64,000 nucleotides of DNA from Heyndrickxia oleronia. Its GTDB lineage: Bacteria > Bacillota > Bacilli > Bacillales > Bacillaceae_C. Shown here one piece after another: positions 53,214-61,681 of the stretch. The stretch spans positions 4,614,001-4,678,000 of the forward strand of contig NZ_CP065424.1 in the NCBI RefSeq assembly GCF_017809215.1, given 5' to 3'. The position numbers were made by a program, and so were the translations under genes. Every line of letters starts with the position of its first letter. Within the stretch, counting starts at the first letter, position 1. The notes under the pieces were generated by a model. The model did no database searches, had not been told where the DNA came from, and saw nothing but the letters and a program-made list of their open reading frames with translations.

Positions 53214-54369
53214 ACTTTTCCACCGCCTTTCTAAATTCACTATATTTATTTACATCCTCCCATGGGAACAAACAACTATTAAAATGGCCATAAGCCGCGG
53301 TGTCAGAGTAAATGACATTTCTAAGACGTAGCTTTTCAATGATGGCCGCGGGTCTTAAGTTGAAAGTCTCCTGGGCAGCAAGAGTTAATATTTCATCAGA
53401 AACAGTGCCAGTACCAAGGGTATTTACAGTAAAAGCTACTGGATTTGCCTTACCAATGGCATAGGAAATACTCACTTCACATTTCTTTGCATAACCACAC
53501 CAAACGATATGCTTGGCAATATAGCGAGCCATGTAAGCACCGCTTCGGTCAACTTTGGTTGGGTCTTTACCACAAAGAGCACCACCTCCATGAGATGTAA
53601 GCCCTCCGTAGGTATCGACCATGATTTTTCTACCGGTCAAACCCGTATCAGCAGCGGGACCGCCAAGAACAAACTGACCAGAGGGATTGATGAGAATTTC
53701 TGTTTCATCATCAAAAGGGAAGTCCTCAAAACACTGCCATAAGACATTGTTAAGGATGTCTGCCTTAAGTTCTTCCTGTGTTTTATTCTTATCATGCTGT
53801 ACCGAAATTACGATTGTCTTTATTCTCACTGGAGTGTCATCATCATATTCCACCGTTACCTGTGCTTTACCATCGGGAAGAATACCTTTTATTAATTTTC
53901 CTTTGCGACAATCATCCAGTCTCTTTACGATTCTGTGAGATAGTACAAGGGGTAGGGAGAGCATTTCTCTTGTTTCCTTTGTAGCAAAGCCATACATTGT
54001 TCCCTGGTCTCCAGCACCTATGGAACCGTACTGTTCGTTTATTCCATTTCGTGCTTCCAGTGCGGTATTCACACCAGCTGCAATATCTACACTTTGATTA
54101 TGTACATACACATAAATCAAAAATTTTAAAGGGTTATATCCAATCTCTTTTAGTACATTCCTAACAATGTATCGGATGTCGATTTTCTCGCTACAGGAGA
54201 TCTCGCCCGCCACGATAATCTTTCCTTTAGTCGCCATAACCTCGCAAGCCACCCTTGATGCCCTATCTTTACGTAGGCAAGCTTCCAAAATGCTATCTGC
54301 AATGATGTCACATAGTTTGTCAGGATGCCCGGCGCATACACTTTCTGCTGTTAAGTATTTTTTACTCAT
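53194..54369 (-). CDS. metK: Phage-encoded S-adenosylmethionine synthetase
   Basis: A 391-residue enzyme making SAM from ATP and methionine. GHPDKLCD (14-21) at the N terminus, GAGDQGTMYGFA near 110-121 and HGGGALCGKDPTKVDRS near 250-266 are the signature motifs, with catalytic residues retained. It stands in a cluster with two DNA methyltransferases, so it likely supplies SAM for phage DNA methylation. The start at 54369 is the conserved MSKKYLTAES start; a longer frame to 54501 has no site. The protein is more diverged from cellular MetK than usual. Confidence 0.93.
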   Translation of the reverse strand: MSKKYLTAESVCAGHPDKLCDIIADSILEACLRKDRASRVACEVMATKGKIIVAGEISCSEKIDIRYIVRNVLKEIGYNPLKFLIYVYVHNQSVDIAAGVNTALEARNGINEQYGSIGAGDQGTMYGFATKETREMLSLPLVLSHRIVKRLDDCRKGKLIKGILPDGKAQVTVEYDDDTPVRIKTIVISVQHDKNKTQEELKADILNNVLWQCFEDFPFDDETEILINPSGQFVLGGPAADTGLTGRKIMVDTYGGLTSHGGGALCGKDPTKVDRSGAYMARYIAKHIVWCGYAKKCEVSISYAIGKANPVAFTVNTLGTGTVSDEILTLAAQETFNLRPAAIIEKLRLRNVIYSDTAAYGHFNSCLFPWEDVNKYSEFRKAVEKYVDRED

Positions 54370-54389
54370 TACATCATATCTCCTCATCT

Positions 54390-54941
54390 TTATTTTCCTC
54401 TGCGGGCAGATAGCAGTCGCTCCATCACGTCGTCCTGTGGATTTAAACCTGAATACTCTGTAGCACAATTCTCTCGAACGATTTGATATATCTCCATCCA
54501 TAGCCTATTTGTCTGACTCATAAAGTTCTGACTCATCGCTACATAGGGACTTTGAATAGCATTGCCGGTGGTTGGGTGCTTAGCTAGAAAGCCAAACTCA
54601 GTTACTGCTTCCTCACACTGTATCCATCTGGCCGCACTCATGGCATATCGCTCTAGAAGCTGTGGAAGTACCAAATGGGCACAGCCACGTTCCTCAAGCC
54701 ATTTCCATGTAATTTCATAGATTTCACTTGCTACTAGGGTTTTCCCATCCTTTTGCACTGCGGAGAGCATGGCCATTGGCTTTGGCATTTCTTGCCCCTT
54801 CAGGTCAGCGGTATTTTGGAACTCCACGACTTCAAGCTTTCTCTTACCGGGATTTCCCTCTGCAATTTTGTCAGCAAGCGGTTTCTTCTTTTGACCGGAG
54901 CCTATACGGGCACCTCCACGATTTGTTCCGTCTTTGGCCAT
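54390..54941 (-). CDS. Terminase small subunit, P27 family
   Basis: A 183-residue DNA-recognition subunit of the packaging motor. The P27 pattern is clear: basic N terminus with RIGSGQKKKPLADKIAEGNPGKRKLE, WKWLEERGCAHLVLPQLLERYAM and a helical C terminus with NPQDDVMERLL. It lies between HNH and the metK gene. Confidence 0.92.
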   Translation of the reverse strand: MAKDGTNRGGARIGSGQKKKPLADKIAEGNPGKRKLEVVEFQNTADLKGQEMPKPMAMLSAVQKDGKTLVASEIYEITWKWLEERGCAHLVLPQLLERYAMSAARWIQCEEAVTEFGFLAKHPTTGNAIQSPYVAMSQNFMSQTNRLWMEIYQIVRENCATEYSGLNPQDDVMERLLSARRGK

Positions 54942-55052
54942 TCACTCACCTCTTTTCATCGATGGGCCTATTACCCTGTTTGAAACCGCGAATTTTCACG
55001 CGTTGCCCCACGCCCGTTACACAAAGAAAAAGCTGTAGAGATTTGACTCCCC

Positions 55053-55412
55053 CTACCGGGTTCTCCAACGGTCTCCATCTCTTACTGTGATTGCAGAGTG
55101 GCAAGGTGTACAAAGAGCCATCAGATTACTTCTATCGTGAGTCCCTCCTCTTGCAAGTGGAAGAATGTGATGCACTTCGGTTGCTGGGGTCAGCTTTCCT
55201 TGTCGTTTACATTCCTCACAAAGAGGATGAGCTGCAATGTAACGGTCACGTATTCTTTTCCAAGCACGCCCATAACGCTTACGGGTTGCTGGATCACGGT
55301 CATACTTTTCATACCGTGCGGCTTCCTTCTTGCCATGCTCTTCACAAAAGCGCTTGTCGGTTAGCTCTGGGCAACCAGGGTAAGAGCACGGTCGCTTAGG
55401 TTTTTTTGGCAT
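55053..55412 (-). CDS. HNH endonuclease (packaging-associated)
   Basis: A 119-residue HNH nuclease. Zn-binding Cys pairs (CEECKRQGKL) and the motif TEVHHILPLARGGTHDRSNLMALC with CxxC next to it. The first part has another Cys cluster (CSYPGCPEL, CEEHGKK). HNH genes beside the terminase are needed for packaging in several phages. ATG at 55412 after AAAGGAGGTG. Confidence 0.92.
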   Translation of the reverse strand: MPKKPKRPCSYPGCPELTDKRFCEEHGKKEAARYEKYDRDPATRKRYGRAWKRIRDRYIAAHPLCEECKRQGKLTPATEVHHILPLARGGTHDRSNLMALCTPCHSAITVRDGDRWRTR

Positions 55413-55434
55413 ACTGCACCTCCTTTTGCCCATA

Positions 55435-55473
55435 GAAAAAGCCCTCGCAGGAGAAATACTCCCGTGAAGGCTT
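55435..55473 (-). terminator. Intrinsic terminator in the leader of the late operon
   Basis: On the minus strand AGCCTTC/GAGGGCT and CGGGAG/CTCCTG stack with one mismatch around TATTT, followed by TTTTTC. It lies 26 bp after the TATAAT box of the late promoter and before the HNH start, so any late mRNA must pass through it. Confidence 0.8.
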
Positions 55474-55498
55474 CTGTTTATTAATATTCCATACTACC

Positions 55499-55563
55499 AT
55501 TATATAACTTTCACTACGGACAAACAGTGTCAGCGTATGCCAAACTGTGCCAAAGTGTGCCAA
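55499..55563 (-). promoter_or_regulatory. Late promoter with tandem TTGGCA decamers
   Basis: On the minus strand the decamers TTGGCACACT, TTGGCACAGT, TTGGCATACG, CTGACACTGT and TTGTCCGTAG follow each other in phase (55563 down to 55514), then TATAAT at 55504-55499. The first three are near-identical. No proper -35 box is present at 17 bp, so an activator binding the decamers is expected. The sigma-like late regulator encoded at 56414-56827 is the candidate. Confidence 0.6.
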
Positions 55564-55668
55564 CTTTATAGATTATCGTCTGGAACTATAGCTTTTGATG
55601 TTAGCGTAACAGAATAACTTAACAAAGGAGTTGTAATTCTTGGTAAAATGTATATGAGGGGGGAAGAG

Positions 55669-56298
55669 ATGCCATTCGTTAAACATTTTGGGGTAAATGT
55701 AGTTGAAAAACCTAGTGGATTAAAATTAACAAGAGAAAATTATATAGAGAAAGTAACTTTTAAAGATTCACATTTAAAGAAACTCTATACTGATTCAATT
55801 ATAAATTGCCACACAGAAGCTTGTTTATATAATTACGATAAGAATATGAACTATTTTCATTCATTATCTCATAAAGATTTTAATGAAGAGTTAGAAAATT
55901 TCATCCGTGAAAATATGAACTTTAAGGAAATTACAGACCTAACTTCTGTAGATGGTAAATCTGGATATTACATTATGGTGTTAGACGAATATGCTCAAGC
56001 TTATATTGGTACAAGCCGTGATATCAAAAAACGAATACAACAACATTGGCGTATGCAAATGTTTTTTGATCGAATGATATTTGGCACTAAAGAAAATTCA
56101 ATTTTATCCATAAATAGCTTTAGGTCTTTAGATACTACAAGGATATTTGTATATTTAACATCTAACACTTATCACCTCGAAGATAAATTAATTAATCAAT
56201 TTGATAATAAATATCTTTTGAATAGAACTGCTGGTGGAGTTTTAGATGGATTATCGGGAGCTATAGCAAATGGAAAAACTAGAGATTTGTCTGTTTAG
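55669..56298 (+). CDS. GIY-YIG nuclease family protein
   Basis: A 209-residue protein, the only plus-strand gene within the prophage. The GIY-YIG motif reads GYYIMVLDEYAQAYIG (about 103-118), followed by TSRDIKKRIQQHW with catalytic Arg. The body before it is unrelated. ATG 55669 follows GGGGGGAAGAG; in-frame ATGs upstream lack a site. Base composition is much richer in A and T than neighbouring phage genes and it is flanked by its own terminator, as in a moron. It might be a homing-type endonuclease or an anti-phage function. Confidence 0.78.
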   Translation: MPFVKHFGVNVVEKPSGLKLTRENYIEKVTFKDSHLKKLYTDSIINCHTEACLYNYDKNMNYFHSLSHKDFNEELENFIRENMNFKEITDLTSVDGKSGYYIMVLDEYAQAYIGTSRDIKKRIQQHWRMQMFFDRMIFGTKENSILSINSFRSLDTTRIFVYLTSNTYHLEDKLINQFDNKYLLNRTAGGVLDGLSGAIANGKTRDLSV

Positions 56299-56311
56299 GA
56301 CAATTAGTTGA

Positions 56312-56360
56312 GCAAAAAAGGCATTGCATATTAGCAGTATAAATATGTAATGCCTTTTCC
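56312..56360. terminator. Bidirectional terminator between the GIY-YIG and late regulator genes
   Basis: AAAAGGCATT-GCATAT / ATATGT-AATGCCTTTT forms a 16-bp stem with short loop and T-tails on both strands. It ends the GIY-YIG gene and the early operon. Confidence 0.88.
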
Positions 56361-56413
56361 TTATTTAAAATTTGGTATTAACTTTTTAACCCTATCCACA
56401 ACTGTTTTCCTTT

Positions 56414-56827
56414 TTATTTTGGAACCTTTAGATGTTGCAAAGCAGATGAATGAAGCCTGTGTACGGTTCTCATGGAAACATTAAGGTTAGCACAGATTTC
56501 TTCCCAGTTAAGAAAGTTAATGTATCGGTAGCGAAGAAGTAGCTTCTCATCCACATTTTCCATCTGGTTAATCGCTTCACGGATATCTGATTTCAGCTTT
56601 ATTAATCGTTCCACCTCTTGTTGTATCTGTTGCTCCAAATCTACTATTCTAATCACATATTTTTCAAAGGGTGGGTCAGTACACTTGGTTCGACTGACTT
56701 TTTCCTCAAGAACGGGGGATGAAACACTTCTTGATAGTTCCCTTAAATTTTGTAACTCTTCAAGGTCGGAATTAATCAATTCATTCAAACGGTAAGCCTG
56801 TTTTAAGAATTCCTTAGCTGTCATCAT
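56414..56827 (-). CDS. Sigma-70 region 4-like phage late transcription regulator
   Basis: A 137-residue protein. N-terminal coiled coil (about 5-85) and a C-terminal helix-turn-helix of sigma-4 type: YRYINFLNWEEICANLNVSMRTVHRLHSSALQHLK (about 98-132 in outline). Such proteins activate late transcription in Firmicutes phages (ArpU/RinA-type). It is the last early gene, and the late promoter with decamers lies 900 bp downstream. ATG at 56827 after GGAGG. It overlaps the previous gene by four bases. Confidence 0.78.
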   Translation of the reverse strand: MMTAKEFLKQAYRLNELINSDLEELQNLRELSRSVSSPVLEEKVSRTKCTDPPFEKYVIRIVDLEQQIQQEVERLIKLKSDIREAINQMENVDEKLLLRYRYINFLNWEEICANLNVSMRTVHRLHSSALQHLKVPK

Positions 56828-57045
56828 CGCACCACCTCCTCTTGTAGCTGTTGAATTAACATGGCAGGGTTGAGAGAGGTGAGGACATTGAACAATCCAG
56901 AATGAAAGAAGCACTCAACCTCACGTTTCGTATATAAAGCAGAATCATTGCGAGGGTGTTTTGCTAGTCTTTTTAAAGCAAAACGATAATCCTTGACTGC
57001 CTGTAGAATAATGGCATTTGCCAGTTTTTCAAATGCATCCATCAT
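56824..57045 (-). CDS. Hypothetical phage protein before the late regulator
   Basis: A 73-residue protein MMDAFEKLANAIILQAVKDYRFALKR, helical, without known motif. Overlaps both neighbours by four bases (ATGA), as in the early operon style. Role unknown. Confidence 0.65.
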   Translation of the reverse strand: MMDAFEKLANAIILQAVKDYRFALKRLAKHPRNDSALYTKREVECFFHSGLFNVLTSLNPAMLIQQLQEEVVR

Positions 57046-58403
57046 ACGGCATCCCTCGCTTTCCCAAGATTTGCTTTGACCGCATTAATAAGATCGGTTT
57101 GTGTCTTTTCCTTTCGTTTCAAGGCTCCCATCACATCTTCATCGATTGTGCATTTAGTAATGATGTGATGGATTACTACTGTCTCTTTTTGTCCTTGTCT
57201 CCAAAGTCTCGCATTTGTTTGTTGATAGAGTTCCAGACTCCAAGTAAGTCCGAACCAGATAAGCGTTGAACCTCCACTTTGTAAGTTGAGACCGTGTCCC
57301 GCCGATGCAGGATGGATAACTGCCACAGAAATATCACAGTTGTTCCAATCCTTAATATCCTTGGAAGTTTTAATTTCTCTGACATTAAATTTTGCCTTAA
57401 TACGCTCCAAATCGTGATTATACCAATAGGCAATAAGCACGGGTTTGCCGTTAGCACCTTCAATTAAATCCTCTAGAGCATCTAGCTTGCGGTCGTGGAT
57501 AATATGGGGTTTTTTATCATCATCATAGATAGCACCGTTTGCCATTTGCAGAAGTTTGCCTGAAAGGACAGCTGCATTCATGGCATCTATTTCTTCATCA
57601 GCAAATTCAAGAACCATCTCTTCACGAAAGTGATCATATACGGATTGTTCCTTGTCATTCAGATACACGGGCACTTCATTGATAACGCACTCTGGCATTT
57701 TCAGAAAATCGACTGATTTCATGGAAATGGTGATATCCGAAATGAGCCGATATATGGCATCTTCAGCACCTGGCAATGGTTTATATGAAAATACGATTTG
57801 CTGATTACGTTTATCCGGTGTAAAAAAGGAATTGCGGTAGTGAGTTATGTATCTGCCGAGTCTTTTACCCATGTCGAGAATACGAAACTCTGCCCACAAA
57901 TCCATTAACCCATTACTGGAGGGTGTACCCGTAAGACCCACGATCCGTTTTGCCCTCGGCCTTACTTTTAGTAAACTTTTAAATCTTTTTGCACCATAGG
58001 ATTTAAAGGATGATAGCTCATCGATTACCACCATGTCATAGTCAAAAGGGATGCCACTTTTGTTTACCAACCAGTCCACATTTTCTCTATTTATAAGATA
58101 GACACTTGCAGGTTTTCTAAGAGCCGCCAATCGCTCCTGCTCTGTACCGATTGCTACCGAAAACTCCAACCCTTTTAAATGCTCCCACTTATTTATCTCA
58201 GCTGGCCAAGTATCCCTTGCTACTCGAAGTGGGGCAATGACCAGAACCTTTCCAATTTCAAAACGATCAAGACATAAATCAAATATAGCCGTTAGAGTAA
58301 TGACGCTTTTGCCAAGACCCATTTCTAAAAACACCGCAGCGATGGGATGCTTAAGTATGAAGTTCGTTGCATAGGTCTGATATTTATGAGGATTGTATTT
58401 CAC
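57042..58403 (-). CDS. Phage SNF2/DEAD-box helicase
   Basis: A 453-residue superfamily 2 helicase. Walker A-like LEMGLGKSVITLTA (about 24-37), motif II VIDELSSFKS (DELS), motif III GLTGTPSSNGL, and C-terminal motifs HPASAGHGLNLQSGG and QTNARLWRQGQ. Start chosen as GTG 58403 (VKYNPHKYQTYAT) with GGAGGG eight bases upstream; a longer frame reaches 58442. A role in replication or recombination is likely. It overlaps the end of the VRR-NUC gene. Confidence 0.9.
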   Translation of the reverse strand: MKYNPHKYQTYATNFILKHPIAAVFLEMGLGKSVITLTAIFDLCLDRFEIGKVLVIAPLRVARDTWPAEINKWEHLKGLEFSVAIGTEQERLAALRKPASVYLINRENVDWLVNKSGIPFDYDMVVIDELSSFKSYGAKRFKSLLKVRPRAKRIVGLTGTPSSNGLMDLWAEFRILDMGKRLGRYITHYRNSFFTPDKRNQQIVFSYKPLPGAEDAIYRLISDITISMKSVDFLKMPECVINEVPVYLNDKEQSVYDHFREEMVLEFADEEIDAMNAAVLSGKLLQMANGAIYDDDKKPHIIHDRKLDALEDLIEGANGKPVLIAYWYNHDLERIKAKFNVREIKTSKDIKDWNNCDISVAVIHPASAGHGLNLQSGGSTLIWFGLTWSLELYQQTNARLWRQGQKETVVIHHIITKCTIDEDVMGALKRKEKTQTDLINAVKANLGKARDAV

Positions 58404-58664
58404 CAAGTATCCCTCCAATCTGCTTAACATCATCAATGACATAGCAGGTAAAGCCTAACTTCTGTAATTGCTTTATTCTTCTAATCTGTAACAGGCGAGG
58501 TTTCTTTCCGGGAGCCTTTAATTCCACAAAAGCCATCTTCCATATGGTAAAAGCACTAGGCGGTCTGGCATCCCATCTAAACCCGGACTAACAAACTTCG
58601 CAGCAATGCCTCCCATCTTTTTTACCTCAGCCACCAGTTTCTTTTCTATATATTTTTCAAGCAT
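58384..58664 (-). pseudogene. VRR-NUC domain nuclease, frameshifted
   Basis: Starts MLEKYIEKKLVAEVKKMGG (ATG 58664 after GGGAGGT) and keeps KFVSPGLDGMPDRLVLLP, the VRR-NUC core, but then runs into WLLWN and a stop. The remainder lies in the next frame as MAFVELKAPGKKPR and QKLGFTCYVIDDVKQIGG, which completes the family (ELK of the PD-(D/E)XK site lies there). One base is missing near 58545. The gene stops at 58384, overlapping the helicase. Confidence 0.75.
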
Positions 58665-58721
58665 AAATACCTCCCATATAAAAAGGCTCGGAACAAGAAA
58701 ACAACTTTGACCCAATTTTCC

Positions 58722-58749
58722 TATACGCGCGCGTATGCGTGTATGCACA
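58722..58749. other. Alternating pyrimidine-purine tract with a palindrome
   Basis: Twenty-eight bases alternate strictly between pyrimidine and purine and include ATACGCGCGCGTAT. Such a tract can take up Z-DNA form. It is intergenic between VapE and VRR-NUC. Confidence 0.5.
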
Positions 58750-58883
58750 GGCTACTATTACTTCTTTTTACTATTTATAAATAAATAGGATACTTCTTGT
58801 TCCACTTGTTCCGAACCGTTGATTTTCCTTATCATTACTAACTTTAGGGAAAGAACCAGGATGGGAACAATGTAAGGTACAAC

Positions 58884-61250
58884 TTAGCGTTGTTCCTCGA
58901 CTCGGGAATAAGCTCGTTGCTTTCCGTAGACAGGAAACGTCACAACACCATTCTTGTTCCCAGTGTACTTGTTCCACTCACTGATCTTTCTCATAATGGC
59001 ACCGATGGCATAGGAATCTGAAGGCTTTAGCATGGATGCCTCTTTACCGAAACACTCACACCAAATCTCCATATTGCAGACAAGGGTTCTTTGTACTGTT
59101 CCAACCCGGGTGCCGCCGCCAAATTCGCTACCGCCGAGGTAATTTCTACGCTCGTACAAAGACATCGTGACCCAATCATCCGGCAAGAGCGTATCCAAGT
59201 AGGTACGAACTAGTCCTTCTCGTTCATCCGTTTCCATAGCATCTGCCTGTTCACTAGTTGCCATGGTTACATCATCACCTTCAAGGTAGAGTTTTTCGCC
59301 CTTCTCATAAAGCTCTAGTGTCTCTGCCCAAATCTGCTGTACTTCCTCTTTGGTCATCTTCCAAGCTTTCTTTTTACTGTTTCCGCTAATACGGACTGGC
59401 CAGAATCTGCGGTTGCCTGTAATATCCCGAAGAAATCCGCTTTCTGCATTGGTAGAACCTACAATTACGCATTGACGGGGATGGCTTTCGACGTTGACCC
59501 CATAACTTGCCCGGTACTTATCATCAGCCCTCGAAATAAAGGACTTCACAATCTCCACATCCGTCTTACGCATTCCTGCAAGCTCACCGAGTTCCAACAA
59601 CCAATATCCTTGAAGTTTTTCAGCACCTGATTTATCTTTCATGTCCGTAATGGTCAAACTGTCTGAAAACCAATCTCCGGCAAGCTTAGCAAAGAAGGTT
59701 GATTTACCGATGCCTTGAGGACCGTTTAAGATAAGAACACTATCAAACTTTGTGCCTGGTCTATAAATACGGGCTACCGCTGCAACCATCGTTTTGCGAA
59801 TAATTGCCTTTGTGTAGGAATTATCTGTTGCACCGAAATAATCAATGAGTAGATTTTCTACTCGACTAATACCATCCCATTTTGGCAGTGAGTCGAGATA
59901 CTCCTTAACAGGGTGGTAGGCTCGTTCTGACGCTACAGCTAACACAACATCTTTGGTCTTGGTAGGGGAATAGACTCCGTATTTACTGCTTAAGTACACC
60001 TTAAGAAGCGCGTTATCCGAATCATTCCAACCCGCCTTAATCTGGTCCCAAGGCAGACCACCTTTGGCATCAATACCATCACGATGGCAGTTGAAAGCGA
60101 TATGCTGTAAATCTTCATCATGCCGAATAATCAAGACGATGTTGTCTAAAGTGTCTTTTATTCGGCCTTGCTTATCCAATTCCAAAGCTGTCTGCCAATC
60201 CTCATCACTAAACTCCTCTTCAGCCTGTGCCTGTCTTTCCTTAGAAAACTCAGCTTTTACTCTTTCATCTTTTATAGCAAACTCGCACATTGCCACAAAA
60301 GATGGCATCTTACCAGGAGCTGTGGTGGTAGAAGCTTTATCATCTAAAGAACCGAATTTATGAATACGAACGAGATCAAAAGCATTGAGGAGCAGGCCGC
60401 TTGCTGGGTCGGTGGCATGGTGGCTGTAAGCGAATTTATCATCATAAATTATTACACCCGCACTACTGTCAGCTGGAATATAGTCATAGCGCCCTTCCAT
60501 AGCAGATGCTTCATAAACTGTACCTAAGAATTTCTCTATTGCTTCACGAACGGAATAGGCGCGACAGAAAGTTCCTACCACACCTTCCTTTAAAAGAGGA
60601 TCTGCTTGTTCTTTAAGACTGCGATTAATAACTTCAGACTGCCTGCTTGATACGGGCCAAGTTGTTGTATCTCGCCAGTTTTCATATTTTGAAAGATAAA
60701 TATCTGGGTCAAGTAATGCTCCATCCTGCTCTTCGTAGACAAATTGACCGTTAGAGGAAGTGGATGGCCAATACATAAGGCGATGGGCTTCATATGTCGT
60801 ATCATCGAAAAGGTCAATACCGATTTCTTTTGCCACCATACGTCCAACAGCTGCATATTCTTCTTCGCTGATCTCACGAGCAAGGGGAACAATAAGCCTG
60901 AGTCTTGGATTTTCCGGTGTGTGCTTATGGGTGGAGTAAACGCAACATTTGAAGTCAAAAAGCATGCTGATTTGTTCCCAGATATCCGGTCTACCGTAAT
61001 CCATATCAAGGGTAAGCAAAGAACGACACAGAACATTGCCCTTCTTTCGCCTTCCTTCTTTTAAATGTCCCCCGACAAAGCCGCCCACGTCTTTGATATC
61101 ATCTTGCTGGCCTTTTTTAAGTTTCCGATATTCTTCTACCGTTTCTGTAGTACGTTGTGTTGTCTTTACACGGGAGCAAAAATCCCCCCAGGAGATATCT
61201 TTGTTTTTCCATTTTCTATCCATCCGGCTATTGCCCACTGCAATTTTCAT
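58884..61250 (-). CDS. Virulence-associated E family primase-helicase
   Basis: A 788-residue replication protein. The N-terminal part (about 70-170) has a primase-polymerase-like pattern: D82-M-D84 and STHKHTPENPRLRLIVP (about 106-122). The C-terminal VapE domain has Walker A GPQGIGKST (510-518), Walker B LLELGEL and SNAESGFLRDITGNRRFWP-like sensor region. It likely primes and unwinds at the phage origin. ATG at 61250 after GGAGG; four-base overlap with the DUF4406 gene. Confidence 0.92.
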   Translation of the reverse strand: MKIAVGNSRMDRKWKNKDISWGDFCSRVKTTQRTTETVEEYRKLKKGQQDDIKDVGGFVGGHLKEGRRKKGNVLCRSLLTLDMDYGRPDIWEQISMLFDFKCCVYSTHKHTPENPRLRLIVPLAREISEEEYAAVGRMVAKEIGIDLFDDTTYEAHRLMYWPSTSSNGQFVYEEQDGALLDPDIYLSKYENWRDTTTWPVSSRQSEVINRSLKEQADPLLKEGVVGTFCRAYSVREAIEKFLGTVYEASAMEGRYDYIPADSSAGVIIYDDKFAYSHHATDPASGLLLNAFDLVRIHKFGSLDDKASTTTAPGKMPSFVAMCEFAIKDERVKAEFSKERQAQAEEEFSDEDWQTALELDKQGRIKDTLDNIVLIIRHDEDLQHIAFNCHRDGIDAKGGLPWDQIKAGWNDSDNALLKVYLSSKYGVYSPTKTKDVVLAVASERAYHPVKEYLDSLPKWDGISRVENLLIDYFGATDNSYTKAIIRKTMVAAVARIYRPGTKFDSVLILNGPQGIGKSTFFAKLAGDWFSDSLTITDMKDKSGAEKLQGYWLLELGELAGMRKTDVEIVKSFISRADDKYRASYGVNVESHPRQCVIVGSTNAESGFLRDITGNRRFWPVRISGNSKKKAWKMTKEEVQQIWAETLELYEKGEKLYLEGDDVTMATSEQADAMETDEREGLVRTYLDTLLPDDWVTMSLYERRNYLGGSEFGGGTRVGTVQRTLVCNMEIWCECFGKEASMLKPSDSYAIGAIMRKISEWNKYTGNKNGVVTFPVYGKQRAYSRVEEQR

Positions 61251-61681
61251 AAGCTTTCAACCTCCTCATGCTCCGGACTAAAATATCTAACCGTTTGTCT
61301 GCGTTTCTTGGCTACTTCAATTTCCCTCGCCATACCGGTTGAGATGGTATTGCCCAGCACCCACACCTCGGAGCATTTGCCCATAAGCACGATGTCCATA
61401 AATATGGCAAGCTCCCGTTCCTCTGGGTTTTCATCATCCATAAACTGAGGAAACATAAGATGGGGAGCAATCGGGATACAGTTTTGGTCTAGAGCAAACC
61501 TGCAAAAACTGCGAGCCTTTTTAATGTTTCCTTCTACATCACCGGAATAGGGAGAACAGATATATACAAGCGGCTTAAAGGCAGATTTTTTCTCTGCCTT
61601 TTCCTTTTTCATTATGTTGGTCAGTGCTTCATGGGGAGTTGGATCATGGTATCCTTCATGATTGAATTTGTTGATTCCCAT
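61247..61681 (-). CDS. DUF4406 domain-containing protein
   Basis: A 144-residue protein with YICSPYSGDVEGNIKKARSFCR, APHLMFPQFM and SEVWVLGNTISTGMAREI, characteristic of DUF4406, which is distantly related to nucleoside 2-deoxyribosyltransferases. It may act on nucleotides. Its stop overlaps the VapE start by four bases and its ATG overlaps the end of the antirepressor gene. Confidence 0.88.
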   Translation of the reverse strand: MGINKFNHEGYHDPTPHEALTNIMKKEKAEKKSAFKPLVYICSPYSGDVEGNIKKARSFCRFALDQNCIPIAPHLMFPQFMDDENPEERELAIFMDIVLMGKCSEVWVLGNTISTGMAREIEVAKKRRQTVRYFSPEHEEVESL

